A DNA stretch of 64,000 nucleotides from Azonexaceae bacterium s22. GTDB lineage: Bacteria; Pseudomonadota; Gammaproteobacteria; Burkholderiales; Rhodocyclaceae. Positions 1 through 9,344 of this stretch are shown here, in pieces (within the stretch, counting starts at the first letter, position 1; every line of letters starts with the position of its first letter). The notes beneath the pieces were generated by a model. That model did no database searches. It was not told the origin of the DNA and saw only the letters and a list, made by a program, of their open reading frames with translations. The position numbers and the translations under genes were made by a program. The DNA lies in contig WYCU01000003.1 in assembly GCA_016617495.1 (NCBI GenBank), positions 371,950 to 435,949 on the forward strand, written 5' to 3'.

Positions 1-294
1 GAGCGGCGTTGCCAAGGCGTCGAGGACAGACAGGACTTCGATGCCATAGCTCGTTTTCTGCCCGGCCTTGCCCTCCAGCGCCACGCGGTAATGGATTGAA
101 TCGAGCAGGCCGATGCCAAGAAACACCAGCAATACCGTCGCCGACGCCATGCCGACCCGGCTCGCCCCGACACGCTGCCACGCCGCACGTAATGGCGCAT
201 TGCGCGCAACGATCACCCCGAGCCCAATGGCCACGAGAACAAGCAGCCAGATCAGCACATCCGACCACAGCACGACGATCTGGAACGGCATCAT
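1..294 (-). CDS. ABC transporter permease, OppC-like, N-terminal part (partial)
   Basis: This open frame runs off the left edge; only about 98 N-terminal codons are present. It begins at an ATG (minus strand, 294) that overlaps the TGA of the upstream permease gene as ATGA, which indicates translational coupling. The visible part begins MPFQIVVLWSDVLIWLLVLV and has a membrane segment at about residues 8-30, a basic stretch, then a second membrane segment at about 48-65. Position and overlap suggest the second inner-membrane permease of a peptide-type ABC importer, of the OppC/DppC/YejE kind with an N-terminal extension. The diagnostic EAA loop would lie outside the window, so the family call rests mainly on context. 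Confidence 0.65.
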   Translation of the reverse strand, partial: MMPFQIVVLWSDVLIWLLVLVAIGLGVIVARNAPLRAAWQRVGASRVGMASATVLLVFLGIGLLDSIHYRVALEGKAGQKTSYGIEVLSVLDALATPL

Positions 295-1268
295 GCGAAG
301 CGAATCCTCGGATCGACCAGTGTGTAGGAAATATCGGTCAGGATCAGACCCACGATGTAGAGCACCGAACCGATGAAAACCATCGAACGAACCACTGAAA
401 AATCCTGCGCATTGATGGCATCGATGGTGTAGCTCCCCAGCCCCGGAATACCGAAGAACGACTCCGTCAATAACGACCCCATGAACAACAGCGGGATCAC
501 CACCACCACGCCGGTCAGGATCGGAATCATCGCGTTCTTCAGAATGTGACGGAAAAACACCACAGTTTCCGGCAAGCCCTTGGCCCGGGCGGTGCGGACG
601 TAATCCTTGCCGACCTCTTCAAGAAAGATCGTGCGATACCAGCGCGCCGAAGCCCCAATGCCAGAAACCACGCCAATCAGCACCGGCAGGATGAGGAATC
701 GCCAAGCCTGCAGCCCCTCCCCGAATCCTGAAATCGGCACCAGCCGCCATACCTTGCTGATGAGGTACTGCCCGCCGATGATGTAAAACAACCCCGAAAT
801 CGACATCATCGCCACACACAGCACGACGCCCCAGAAATCCAGCGGTGTTGCCCTGAAGAAAGCCAGTATCAGCGCCAGCGTCACCGTGACGAATAGCCCG
901 AGAATGAACGTCGGCAGCGCAATTGCCAGCGAAGGCCCCATCCGCCCGGCAATTTCCCGGGCAATATCCCGGCCATCTTCCGCCCGGCCAAAATCGCCAA
1001 CGAACATGCGCGCCGATTTCTGGAAAAAAACCGTATTTGTCACGGTAGACAACCCGGAAGCGCCCGAATTGAAAAACAGCGGCTTGTCGTAACCGCGCTC
1101 AGCCTTCCACTTTTCAATGGCCTCCGGAGTCACCCGTTTGACGCCGAGCTGCATCCGCGCCATGTCATCCGGCGTATTGACGACGAAGAACAGCGCAAAT
1201 GTGAGCAGATTCACCCCGATCAGGATCGGGATGGCGTACAACAAGCGACGAACGATATAGGCAAGCAC
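291..1268 (-). CDS. ABC transporter permease, OppB/YejB-like
   Basis: A 325-residue inner-membrane permease of a peptide/oligopeptide-type ABC importer. It has an N-terminal membrane helix (about 9-30), a long periplasmic loop (31-110) as in OppB/DppB/YejB proteins, and five further hydrophobic segments. A typical EAA loop lies near residues 217-245 (YVRTARAKGLPETVV), the contact site for the ATPase subunit. The protein ends in DPRIRFA, typical of the family. The start is GTG. The stop overlaps the next permease start by ATGA. No substrate-binding protein gene lies immediately upstream: the next gene there is the unrelated adhesin. Peptides are a family-level guess at the substrate. Confidence 0.88.
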   Translation of the reverse strand: MLAYIVRRLLYAIPILIGVNLLTFALFFVVNTPDDMARMQLGVKRVTPEAIEKWKAERGYDKPLFFNSGASGLSTVTNTVFFQKSARMFVGDFGRAEDGRDIAREIAGRMGPSLAIALPTFILGLFVTVTLALILAFFRATPLDFWGVVLCVAMMSISGLFYIIGGQYLISKVWRLVPISGFGEGLQAWRFLILPVLIGVVSGIGASARWYRTIFLEEVGKDYVRTARAKGLPETVVFFRHILKNAMIPILTGVVVVIPLLFMGSLLTESFFGIPGLGSYTIDAINAQDFSVVRSMVFIGSVLYIVGLILTDISYTLVDPRIRFA

Positions 1269-1350
1269 AGCCGGATTATGCCAAGACGCGCTGCGGATTG
1301 CTCAACAGAGACGGCAATTTCCCGCCGTACTCAGCGACTGGAAACCACTG

Positions 1351-4300
1351 TTACTCCGGCAAACGCAAACCACCGCCAATAATTCGGACAGCGCTCTCCC
1401 CCCGCGCCACGGGGGCGCATCCGTCACTGGAAGCACCAACACCCTGAGCACAAGAACCTTCCTCCTGAACGTAGACCACCCGCGCCAAAGTCAGTGGCTC
1501 AGTCAGCGGTTGCGAATACGTCGCACCGATGGCTTGCATGTCGGGTACGAGCCCAGCGCCAGGAAACTTGGGCGTACCCGTGACGGTCACCGTGCCATCG
1601 ACATAACGAATTGCATAGTTTGTCGACGATTGCCCATATGCTTGCAGGGCATAGTTACCCGCAGGCGACAACAATTTGGCGTTCGTCCAAAAATTCAGGG
1701 CGCCACCCAAAACAGAAGCATCCTCACCACCGACGAACCCACTATAACTGGCGCTAAACGGCGGATTCGGCGTACCGAATGGCCTGGTGGCATCGTTTGC
1801 AGCAATCACCAACGTCGCCGGGGTGATGGTGCCGCTGGCGGTGGCGGTGCTCACCGTGTAGTTGGCGCCGCCGTTGCCGTCGTTGATGGTGTAGCCGCCA
1901 TTGACTTGCAGGGTGCTGCCGTTGCTGCCCAGAACGTTCTTGCTGGTGTAGCTCTGGCTCAGGCCGCTGACGTTGTCGCTGCCTTGCAGGCCGACGATGC
2001 TGACGACGCCGCTCGAGGCGGTGGTGGCGTCATAGACTTTGCTGCCGCTGACGGCGTTCAGGTTGAGGGCTGCCGGGGTGATGGTGCCGCTGGCGGTGGC
2101 GGTGCTTACCGTGTAGTTGGCGCCGCCGTTGCCGTCGTTGATGGTGTAGCCACCATTGACTTGCAGGGTGCTGCCGTTGCTGCCCAGAACGTTCTTGCTG
2201 GTGTAGCTCTGGCTCAGGCCGCTGACGTTGTCGCTGCCTTGCAGGCCGACGATGCTGACGACGCCGCTCGAGGCGGTGGTGGCGTCATAGACTTTGCTGC
2301 CGCTGACGGCGTTCAGGTTGAGGGCTGCCGGGGTGATGGTGCCGATATTCGCATTGACCGTTGTTGGCGATACGGCATAGCCGTAAACAGCCGCAGTGCC
2401 ATTGCTGGCCGTCGCACCGATACCTGTGACCGTGACTGTCTTCGCCGACCCGACATTTTTGTCGCTGTACGTGCCGGCGCCTGAAAACACCGCGGTATCG
2501 CCGTCCACCAGCCCCGTTGCCGTGTAGTTTGCCGAGGAGACCGGCGCCGCAAGCGTCGCGTCATAGACTTTGGCGACTTCGCCCGTCAGGCCAGGGGTAA
2601 TCGAAGGCGCCAACGTATACAGGAAGCCACTACCGCTTCCGAGTACGGTCGTCGAGCCGTAGGTCGCGTTGTACTGCTTGAAATCGTACACCAAGCCACC
2701 GCGGTCGTCGGGCGTCGCCCCTGCAAATGGATTGGGATTACTCGACCAAACCAGCCAGTGTCCCGAAGGTGTAGCCAAGGCATTGCTTCCAGCCGAATTG
2801 ACGAATCGTCCTGCTGAAAGAACGATGGCATCGCCGCTAGCGTCTGCAGTGATTGCCCCGCCAAGCGTTAGCGTCGTCGCCGCTCTCGCGACAAGGTTGC
2901 CGTTCAGGCTGCCGTTACCCAAGGCCAGCGCATTGGCATCGCGCAGGCTGACGTTTTGGGCCCCGTTGATGAGCACGGTCGCGAAATCGTTTGTGGCGTT
3001 TGTTGCGGACACACTGCCTGGCCCGGCAATCGTGGTCTGAAACGATGCTGCGTTGTAGCTGCCGTTCAAGGTCAACGTGCTGCCCGCACTTGTCGTACCA
3101 ACCGTGGATGCTGCGGTCTGGGTGACGTTGCCGGCAAGCGTTGCCGTTCCCGTACCCTTAAGCGCCCCGGCACCGTCGGTACCGTTACCGGCAATGCTGA
3201 TGCCCTCAGTGCCGATGGATACATTATTGATAATCAGCGTCGCCCCATTGGCGACTGTCGTCCCGCTCGCCGGGTTGCCCAAGGCTCCGTTATTCGCTAT
3301 GACCAAGGTGCCGCCGCTAACCGTCGTCGTCCCGCTGTATGCGTTCGCCCCGGACAACGTTAGCGTGCCTGCGCCAGTCTTGGTCATTGTCCCGAAGCCG
3401 GTCGAGATCGCGCCATTGACCACCACATCGCCAGCCCCATCAACCGTCAGCGCCCGGTCGATCCCCGAAATCGAATTACCGGCCGTCAGGGTGAGTTTGC
3501 CAGCGTCGCTCTGGATTTCAGTCGGACCTACCAACGTCACCACGCCGCCCCAACTGTTGTCGCCGCTCAGATTACGCAGCGCTCCCGTCGTGCTGACCCC
3601 GCTGCCGGTGAGACTGAGTGCTTCTGCGCCGACTGCAACGCCGCCCTGGAGCGCCAGCGTCGCGCCGCTGCTGACCGTCGTACCCGCCGTGGTCGCCCCA
3701 AGGGCTGCATTGTTCGCCGCTACCAGCGTCCCGGCGCTGACGGTCGTCGTTCCGCTGTAGGTATTCGTCCCGGAGAGTGTTGCCGTTCCCGCGCCAGCTT
3801 TACTCAGCCCGCCCGTGCCGCTGACATTGGCTGAAATCGTGAGGCCATCCGCGGCGTTGGTCGTGGTGACGGTGCGCGTCGTTGCGCCCACCGACAGGTT
3901 ACCGCTGATCAGTGCGTTGCTTGCGCCTCCGGTCGAAGTGATGTTGCCGCCCAGGGTCAGCGTGCCCGTTCCCGTCTTGACGGTGCCGCCAGTAACCCCA
4001 CTCCTCACGGTCAACGCCCCAATGCTGTCCGAGTAGTTGTTGAGGTCGTAGGTACCACCGTCGTTCACTACGACGGCGCCAGTGCTAATCGCATTATTCG
4101 CCCCATATTGCAGCGTCCCGCCGCTAACCGTCGTCGTCCCGGTGTAGGTGTTTGTCCCGGACAGCGTTAGCGTGCCTGCGCCAGTCTTGGTCATTGTCCC
4201 GGTGCCGGTCGTGATCGTGCCATTGACCGCCACATCGCCAGCCCCATCGACCGTCAGCGCCCGATTGGTCCCGGTAATCGAATTACCCGCCGCCAGCGTC

Positions 4301-7300
4301 AGTTTACCGGCGTCGCTCTGGATTTCCGTGGTTCCCGCCAAGGTCACTACGCCGCCCCAACTGTTGTCGCCGCTCAGATTACGCAGCGCTCCCGTCGTGC
4401 TGACCCCGCTGCCGGTGAGACTGAGTGCTTCTGCGCCGACTGCAACGCCGCCCTGGAGCGCCAGCGTCGCGCCGCTGCTGACCGTCGTACCCGCCGTGGT
4501 CGCCCCAAGGGCTGCATTGTTCGCCGCTACCAGCGTCCCGGCGCTGACGGTCGTCGTTCCGCTGTAGGTATTCGTCCCGGAGAGTGTTGCCGTTCCCGCG
4601 CCAGCTTTACTCAGCCCGCCCGTGCCGCTGACATTGGCTGAAATCGTGAGGCCATCCGCGGCGTTGGTCGTGGTGACGGTGCGCGTCGTTGCGCCCACCG
4701 ACAGGTTGCCGCTGATCAGTGCGTTGCTTGCGCCTCCGGTCGAAGTGATGTTGCCGCCCAGGGTAAGCGTGCCCGTTCCCGTCTTGACGGTGCCGCCAGT
4801 AACCCCACTCCTCACGGTCAACGCCCCAATGCTGTCCGAGTAGTTGTTGAGGTCGTAGGTACCACCGTCGTTCACTACGACGGCGCCAGTGCTAATCGCA
4901 TTATTCGCACCATATTGCAGTGTGCCGCCGCTGACCGTCGTCGTCCCGCTGTAGGTGTTCGCCCCGGATAACGTCAGTGTCCCGGCACCAGTCTTGGTCA
5001 GTGTCCCGGCACCACTCATCCTGCCGGAATAGGTGGTCGAAGTGCCATCCGCACCGGTGGTCAGTGCGCCACCTGCCGTGGTGGTAATTGCGCCCGCGCC
5101 TGCAATCGAACCGACAGTGTCCGTTCTGCTATTAACGGAGAATGTCGCGCCGCTATTGATTGTCACTGCGGTGGTATTCGCGAGCACATTGTTGGCGCCA
5201 AGTGCCAGGGTTCCGGTGTTGATCGTCGTCGTTCCGGTGTAGCTGTTTGCCCCGGACAACGTGAGTGTGCCGCTACCGTTCTTGGTCAGCCCCCCCGTTC
5301 CACTGATCGCATTAGCGACGGTCAGGGCATTGGTCCGGTTGTAGACGAGGCTCCCGTGATCGGTGACTGCGCCTGTCCCGAGGGTTCCCGTCGTCCCGCC
5401 GTTACCGATCTGTAACACACTACCGGCATTGATTGTCGTCGTCCCCGTATAAGTGTTGGTGGCGCTCAGCGCCAGCGTTCCGGCACCGGCTTGAACCAGG
5501 GAACTGCTGCCACTGAGCACGCCTGACTGTACCGAAGCGCCCGTAGCGTTGTAGGTCAGTACGCCGCCGTTGGTATTGATATTTGCAGCGCTGGTAATGG
5601 CGCCACCGGCATTGAGCGTCACGCCCAATTGGTTACTGGACGACGTCACGTTTGCGCCGCTGTTGAACACGATATTGTTGGCCGCGTTCAATGTCAGACC
5701 GGCATTACCGCCCGCTGTCTTGGCAATTGCCGAGGCCACGGTGATGTTCCCGGCCTGGGCATTTGTGCCCCCGGTGCCGGTGGTGACGGTCACGCTGGTA
5801 CCGGCATTGAGTGCCGTCTGGATACTTCCCGTCGTCACGATCGCACTGTCGTCGGTCGACGTGAAATCTGGAGCGCCGGTCACGTTGGTATTGCTTCCAG
5901 CCGCTTGAATCGTAATGTTGTTGGGATCGAGCAGCCATGTCCCGGTACGCCCGTTGGGGGCACGTGCGCTGACATCTCCCGTAGCGACAAGAACGGATTT
6001 CCCGGAAGTTTCGACAAAGCCACCGTCGCCCTGACCGGCGCCATCGGCCACGATGCGCCCGAGAAAGCGCGTGGTTTCATCGGCCCAGACGATCACCCTG
6101 CCGCCATCCCCTGCTTTCAAGGCACTGGCTTCGATCGTGACATCGGACCCCACATAAGTGGCCTTTGCATTGGCCACCTCCGCATTCTTGCCCTGATAAT
6201 CGCCGCCGACCAGCACGGTGCCCCCCCCGGCGGCACCCGAGGCATTGACCTTGGCCGCATTGACCAGTCCAACCTGCTGACCCAGCAGACTGACGCTGCC
6301 TCCCAGACCGGCATTGCCCTGAGCGCTGACCTCGCCATCGGCAATCAAGGTGCCACCCTTGGCGGACATTTCGATTTGGCCGCCTTTTTGGCCGTCGACC
6401 GCGACAATCGAAGTTTTACCCAAGGTCATGTCGCCATCGGCCGCCAGGACGATCTTTCCGCCCTCGTTACGCAGGCTGGATGCCTCAAGCACCCCGCTGT
6501 TGTTGATGACGCCACGCGTCACTGCCTCGGCTGCTGCGGCAGTCAGGAAAATACTGCCGTCGGCGGCACGGATGGCCCCGCGATTGGCAATCAAAGTATT
6601 CAAGGTATCGGCGCTGACATCCATGCCAACCAACCGGTCCCCCGAAAAATTGAGACGAACGCGTTCGCCGGCAGCCAAAGCCACGGTGCCCTGCGGCGCT
6701 GAAATGCTGCCGCTGTTGAGAATCGTGGGCGAGATAAACGCTACATATCCACCGGGCTGGGCAGCGATCTGCCCCTGGTTTTCGATTTGCCCGCCCGTGC
6801 CGCTGAACACGTAATTTCCCCGCATGAAATCGTCATTGCGGATATCCAGGGAGGATGAAACGAGCGCGCCGACATTGACCTGCGCACCCGCGCCGAAGAC
6901 CACGCCATGCGGATTGACCAGAAAAACCTGGCCATTGGCCGTCAAACGCCCTTCGATCTGGGATGCCATGGGTCCCAACACGCGGTTAAGCGCGACTGAA
7001 CGGGCATCGGGCTGATAAAAGGTGACCGAAGCCTGATTACCGATATCGAAAGCCTGCCAGTTGATGATGGCGCGTGCCGAACCCTGGTTCACCGACATTG
7101 CCGAACCCTGCGTCGCAATCGAAGCCTGGCCGGCAACCACCTGAGCGCCAACGGGCAGCGTATTGACCGGCAAGGCACCGGCAAGCGCCGACCCAGGCAA
7201 ACCCAACAACGCGGCAACAATTGCCAGCGTGCTGGAGAACACACGCCCGCCGCTACGTTTGCCTTTCGCGGCTGCAAATTCCGGGGCAACCTGCCAACTG

Positions 7301-7341
7301 CCGAGTTGCTCGTTCCAGATCAATCGATAAGCGCGATTCAT
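1351..7341 (-). CDS. Two-partner secretion TpsA exoprotein (filamentous haemagglutinin-type adhesin)
   Basis: A 1996-residue secreted protein. It opens with an extended signal peptide region (MNRAYRLIWNEQLGSWQ), a hydrophobic core and an ALA cleavage region near residue 54. The TPS secretion domain follows to about residue 300; its usual NPNG motif reads NPHG (VFLVNPHGVVFG). The middle is built of passenger-associated repeats (GTLTLSGANTYSGTTT-type), forming a predicted beta-helix. Two near-identical 269-residue blocks stand in tandem there. The C-terminal part has two 85-residue YDG-type repeats (KVYDATTA) and one MBG-like segment. It is presumably exported by the adjacent TpsB. AGAGGT lies 5 bases before the ATG. 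Adhesion is inferred from the family; the ligand is unknown. Confidence 0.92.
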   Translation of the reverse strand: MNRAYRLIWNEQLGSWQVAPEFAAAKGKRSGGRVFSSTLAIVAALLGLPGSALAGALPVNTLPVGAQVVAGQASIATQGSAMSVNQGSARAIINWQAFDIGNQASVTFYQPDARSVALNRVLGPMASQIEGRLTANGQVFLVNPHGVVFGAGAQVNVGALVSSSLDIRNDDFMRGNYVFSGTGGQIENQGQIAAQPGGYVAFISPTILNSGSISAPQGTVALAAGERVRLNFSGDRLVGMDVSADTLNTLIANRGAIRAADGSIFLTAAAAEAVTRGVINNSGVLEASSLRNEGGKIVLAADGDMTLGKTSIVAVDGQKGGQIEMSAKGGTLIADGEVSAQGNAGLGGSVSLLGQQVGLVNAAKVNASGAAGGGTVLVGGDYQGKNAEVANAKATYVGSDVTIEASALKAGDGGRVIVWADETTRFLGRIVADGAGQGDGGFVETSGKSVLVATGDVSARAPNGRTGTWLLDPNNITIQAAGSNTNVTGAPDFTSTDDSAIVTTGSIQTALNAGTSVTVTTGTGGTNAQAGNITVASAIAKTAGGNAGLTLNAANNIVFNSGANVTSSSNQLGVTLNAGGAITSAANINTNGGVLTYNATGASVQSGVLSGSSSLVQAGAGTLALSATNTYTGTTTINAGSVLQIGNGGTTGTLGTGAVTDHGSLVYNRTNALTVANAISGTGGLTKNGSGTLTLSGANSYTGTTTINTGTLALGANNVLANTTAVTINSGATFSVNSRTDTVGSIAGAGAITTTAGGALTTGADGTSTTYSGRMSGAGTLTKTGAGTLTLSGANTYSGTTTVSGGTLQYGANNAISTGAVVVNDGGTYDLNNYSDSIGALTVRSGVTGGTVKTGTGTLTLGGNITSTGGASNALISGNLSVGATTRTVTTTNAADGLTISANVSGTGGLSKAGAGTATLSGTNTYSGTTTVSAGTLVAANNAALGATTAGTTVSSGATLALQGGVAVGAEALSLTGSGVSTTGALRNLSGDNSWGGVVTLAGTTEIQSDAGKLTLAAGNSITGTNRALTVDGAGDVAVNGTITTGTGTMTKTGAGTLTLSGTNTYTGTTTVSGGTLQYGANNAISTGAVVVNDGGTYDLNNYSDSIGALTVRSGVTGGTVKTGTGTLTLGGNITSTGGASNALISGNLSVGATTRTVTTTNAADGLTISANVSGTGGLSKAGAGTATLSGTNTYSGTTTVSAGTLVAANNAALGATTAGTTVSSGATLALQGGVAVGAEALSLTGSGVSTTGALRNLSGDNSWGGVVTLVGPTEIQSDAGKLTLTAGNSISGIDRALTVDGAGDVVVNGAISTGFGTMTKTGAGTLTLSGANAYSGTTTVSGGTLVIANNGALGNPASGTTVANGATLIINNVSIGTEGISIAGNGTDGAGALKGTGTATLAGNVTQTAASTVGTTSAGSTLTLNGSYNAASFQTTIAGPGSVSATNATNDFATVLINGAQNVSLRDANALALGNGSLNGNLVARAATTLTLGGAITADASGDAIVLSAGRFVNSAGSNALATPSGHWLVWSSNPNPFAGATPDDRGGLVYDFKQYNATYGSTTVLGSGSGFLYTLAPSITPGLTGEVAKVYDATLAAPVSSANYTATGLVDGDTAVFSGAGTYSDKNVGSAKTVTVTGIGATASNGTAAVYGYAVSPTTVNANIGTITPAALNLNAVSGSKVYDATTASSGVVSIVGLQGSDNVSGLSQSYTSKNVLGSNGSTLQVNGGYTINDGNGGANYTVSTATASGTITPAALNLNAVSGSKVYDATTASSGVVSIVGLQGSDNVSGLSQSYTSKNVLGSNGSTLQVNGGYTINDGNGGANYTVSTATASGTITPATLVIAANDATRPFGTPNPPFSASYSGFVGGEDASVLGGALNFWTNAKLLSPAGNYALQAYGQSSTNYAIRYVDGTVTVTGTPKFPGAGLVPDMQAIGATYSQPLTEPLTLARVVYVQEEGSCAQGVGASSDGCAPVARGESAVRIIGGGLRLPE
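1817..2326 (-). repeat. Two tandem 255-bp repeats in tpsA (YDG-type domains)
   Basis: Two nearly identical 255-bp units (about 1817-2071 and 2072-2326) encode two copies of an 85-residue segment that starts at AALNLNAVSGSKVYDATT and ends at TATASGTITP. The unit keeps the reading frame. Boundaries are approximate because any rotation of the unit is equivalent. Confidence 0.9.
3317..4930 (-). repeat. Two tandem 807-bp repeats in tpsA
   Basis: A block of 807 bp (269 codons) occurs twice in tandem, about 4124-4930 and 3317-4123. Landmarks confirm the period: GCATTATTCG lies at 4091 and 4898, and ACTGTTGTCG at 3553 and 4360. The copies are almost identical at DNA level, including synonymous sites, and diverge mainly at the end of the second copy. 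This points to a recent duplication or ongoing gene conversion. Confidence 0.93.
6394..6407 (-). repeat. Dispersed TTGTCGCGGTCGAC motif, copy 1 (exact)
   Basis: Exact 14-bp match on the minus strand, inside tpsA, reading IVAVD in the protein. Two A-rich tracts follow (CCAAAAAGG, CCAAATCG). Confidence 0.8.
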
Positions 7342-7363
7342 GTTCTACCTCTGTTCTCTACCC

Positions 7364-7387
7364 CGCGCCGCCTTCTGGCGGAGCGCG
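7364..7387 (-). other. Hairpin between tpsB and tpsA
   Basis: A GC-rich imperfect inverted repeat (CGCG CCGCC, loop TTCT, GGCGG, AG bulge, CGCG) lies in the 89-bp gap between the tpsB stop and the tpsA start. No T-run follows on the minus strand, so it is not a canonical terminator. It could attenuate transcription or set an mRNA processing point in the tpsB-tpsA transcript. Confidence 0.5.
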
Positions 7388-7430
7388 TTGCCCATCGGGC
7401 GACACCACGGCCCCCGACTCGACCATTCGC

Positions 7431-9212
7431 TTAAAACGCCCAGTTCACTCCGGCCCAGACACGGGCATCGCTATCGCGCCCGTCGGCATCCTTGCCCTTC
7501 GCCGATGCCCCGTCATTGCTCCCGACCTTGGCCGCCAACTCAAGAGTCGCCGTCAAGCCTTGTGGCAAACTCCAGGTCAGGCCAGCACCTGCGCCGTAGA
7601 GGTTGTAGTGGTTGTCGATACCGTTCGCAGCCAAGCCACCCCGGGTGTTACGCACCAGCCAGACGGTGCCCGCATCTGCGAACAAGCGGGTCGAAAGGCT
7701 GCCGGGCAAACTGGTCATCGGAATCGGGATAATCCAGTCAAAGCGCCCGAGCAAAGCCTGATCGCCTGCTGCCTCCCCTTCCGGATAAGCTCGAACGCCG
7801 TTTGGACCGCCCAGAATGAATTTCTCAGATGAATCGAGGTTGCGGTCGCTGGCCTGGCCGGAGACGCGGAATAACAAACGCTGACCGCTGTCCAGAAAAT
7901 GCTGATACTGGTATTCGCCACGGAATTTCACGTAACGGCCAGCCGTATCGACCGTGGCAGCATTGGCCTTGGCATAGGCCAGTGGGCCGACGATATCGAG
8001 ATCCCCCACCACCAGCGCTGCCTGATAGCGGCTTTGACCTTTGCTCATCGCGGCCAGGCCGTCCAATGAAAAACTGACCACATTGGCCGTCTTGTCGTCC
8101 AACTCGCCCACGATTGCGCGGTCATACAAGGACTTGTATTCGTAGCTCAGGCCAAGGTTCATGATCTGACTCTGACTCAGGATGAGCGGATAACGCGCCT
8201 GCAGGCCGCCTACGCGCGCATAACCGCTTTGGTCGAGCGGGGCGTAAGTGCAACAAAGGCGATAAAAGAACTGCGAATAGCTGGCGCCCAGCGTCAGGCC
8301 GCTGTAGCCCACCGGCGTCTGGTAGGCCGCAAACACCGCATCGGATTCCGCTGAGCGCATGACCCACAAACTGGCCAGATCGCCGACACCGCGCGGACTG
8401 TTCAGGTTGAACATTGCCGTCACCCGGTTCTGACCACTGTAGCGGTTGCCAAAGTTGTCGGCCCCGATCTGCCCGGACACCAGCGGTCCCGCTGGCGCCG
8501 CAATCACCATGTGCGAGGTGCCGACCGTTGCCCCCGGCTGCATGGTCGCTTGTGCCGGGGCGCCGGAACGTTGTTCGATGAGGATAAGACTGCGCTCCAG
8601 CGCACTGCGCTCGATTGGCTGCCCTTCAACTACCCCATTGGCCGCCAGAATGCCCGCCGCATGCTCCGCCGCAAGGCGCTCAGACCCGGACGATTCGACC
8701 TTGCCATAGCTGCCTTCAAGCACCACCAGCCGGACGCTGCCATCGACGATTTCCTGCGCAGGCAGGTAAACCCGGGCGAGGAAATAACCTTGCTCGCGGT
8801 AGAGTACAGTCAGGCGAGCGGCCGCCTGGCGTAACTGGGAAAGGCTCAGGTCGCGCCCCACGAGATCGGCCAGGGCCGCCTGCAGCACCGGTTCCGAAAT
8901 GCGCTCCGCGCCTTCGATGACAAAACTCGACACCTTTACCAGCGGTCCGCCTTTTTCAGCTGCCTCCGCCTTTTCATCAAGCAAGGCCGGCAATGACGAA
9001 CCCGGGAGCGTCGGCTCCACCGTTGGTGGCATGCTCTGATTGAGCAGGCTCCCGGCATCCGGCCTGCGCTGCTGGGCGACCTGGGCTTCGACGCCACCTG
9101 TGCCCAAGGCCAGGAGTGTAATCAGCAGGGAGGCGCGGGCAAGGGGTGCAGGAGTAAATCGAGAGAAGTCGAAAAATCGGCCCAACAAAACGGCTTGCTG
9201 CACTTCAAACAT
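7431..9212 (-). CDS. Two-partner secretion TpsB outer-membrane transporter (ShlB/FhaC/HecB family)
   Basis: A 593-residue outer-membrane beta-barrel that exports the TpsA protein encoded just downstream. A hydrophobic signal segment lies at about residues 24-44. A POTRA-type domain follows at about 92-172 (VKVSSFVIEGAERI ... LYREQGYFLARVYLPAQEI). The remainder is barrel, ending in VNWAF with the C-terminal phenylalanine typical of outer-membrane proteins. The length is normal for FhaC/ShlB. The gene starts at an ATG and precedes tpsA by 89 bp on the same strand, the usual order of a two-partner operon. Promoter position is uncertain; one dispersed 14-bp motif lies in the upstream gap. Confidence 0.92.
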   Translation of the reverse strand: MFEVQQAVLLGRFFDFSRFTPAPLARASLLITLLALGTGGVEAQVAQQRRPDAGSLLNQSMPPTVEPTLPGSSLPALLDEKAEAAEKGGPLVKVSSFVIEGAERISEPVLQAALADLVGRDLSLSQLRQAAARLTVLYREQGYFLARVYLPAQEIVDGSVRLVVLEGSYGKVESSGSERLAAEHAAGILAANGVVEGQPIERSALERSLILIEQRSGAPAQATMQPGATVGTSHMVIAAPAGPLVSGQIGADNFGNRYSGQNRVTAMFNLNSPRGVGDLASLWVMRSAESDAVFAAYQTPVGYSGLTLGASYSQFFYRLCCTYAPLDQSGYARVGGLQARYPLILSQSQIMNLGLSYEYKSLYDRAIVGELDDKTANVVSFSLDGLAAMSKGQSRYQAALVVGDLDIVGPLAYAKANAATVDTAGRYVKFRGEYQYQHFLDSGQRLLFRVSGQASDRNLDSSEKFILGGPNGVRAYPEGEAAGDQALLGRFDWIIPIPMTSLPGSLSTRLFADAGTVWLVRNTRGGLAANGIDNHYNLYGAGAGLTWSLPQGLTATLELAAKVGSNDGASAKGKDADGRDSDARVWAGVNWAF

Positions 9213-9248
9213 GGTGAATTCTGGTTTGTATTATGGGATCGCCGCATG

Positions 9249-9262
9249 TTGTCGCGGTCGAC
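9249..9262 (+). repeat. Dispersed TTGTCGCGGTCGAC motif, copy 2 (exact)
   Basis: Exact match in the 132-bp gap between galE and tpsB, upstream of the tpsB start. It is followed by the tracts GAATTTT and TAAAAC with GC-rich bases between. This copy is not constrained by coding. Confidence 0.8.
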
Positions 9263-9344
9263 ATCGAATTTTGGGCTAAAACGAGGATATTTTCCGTGGC
9301 AAACACCACGCTGAAAGACAAATCTCAGGTGTCTCAACGCCCGA

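Noticed and set aside
1817-4930. Regular repeats in tpsA that might suggest a CRISPR array
   Set aside because: The units are long, in frame and coding; there are no short repeats with unique spacers, and no cas genes in the window.
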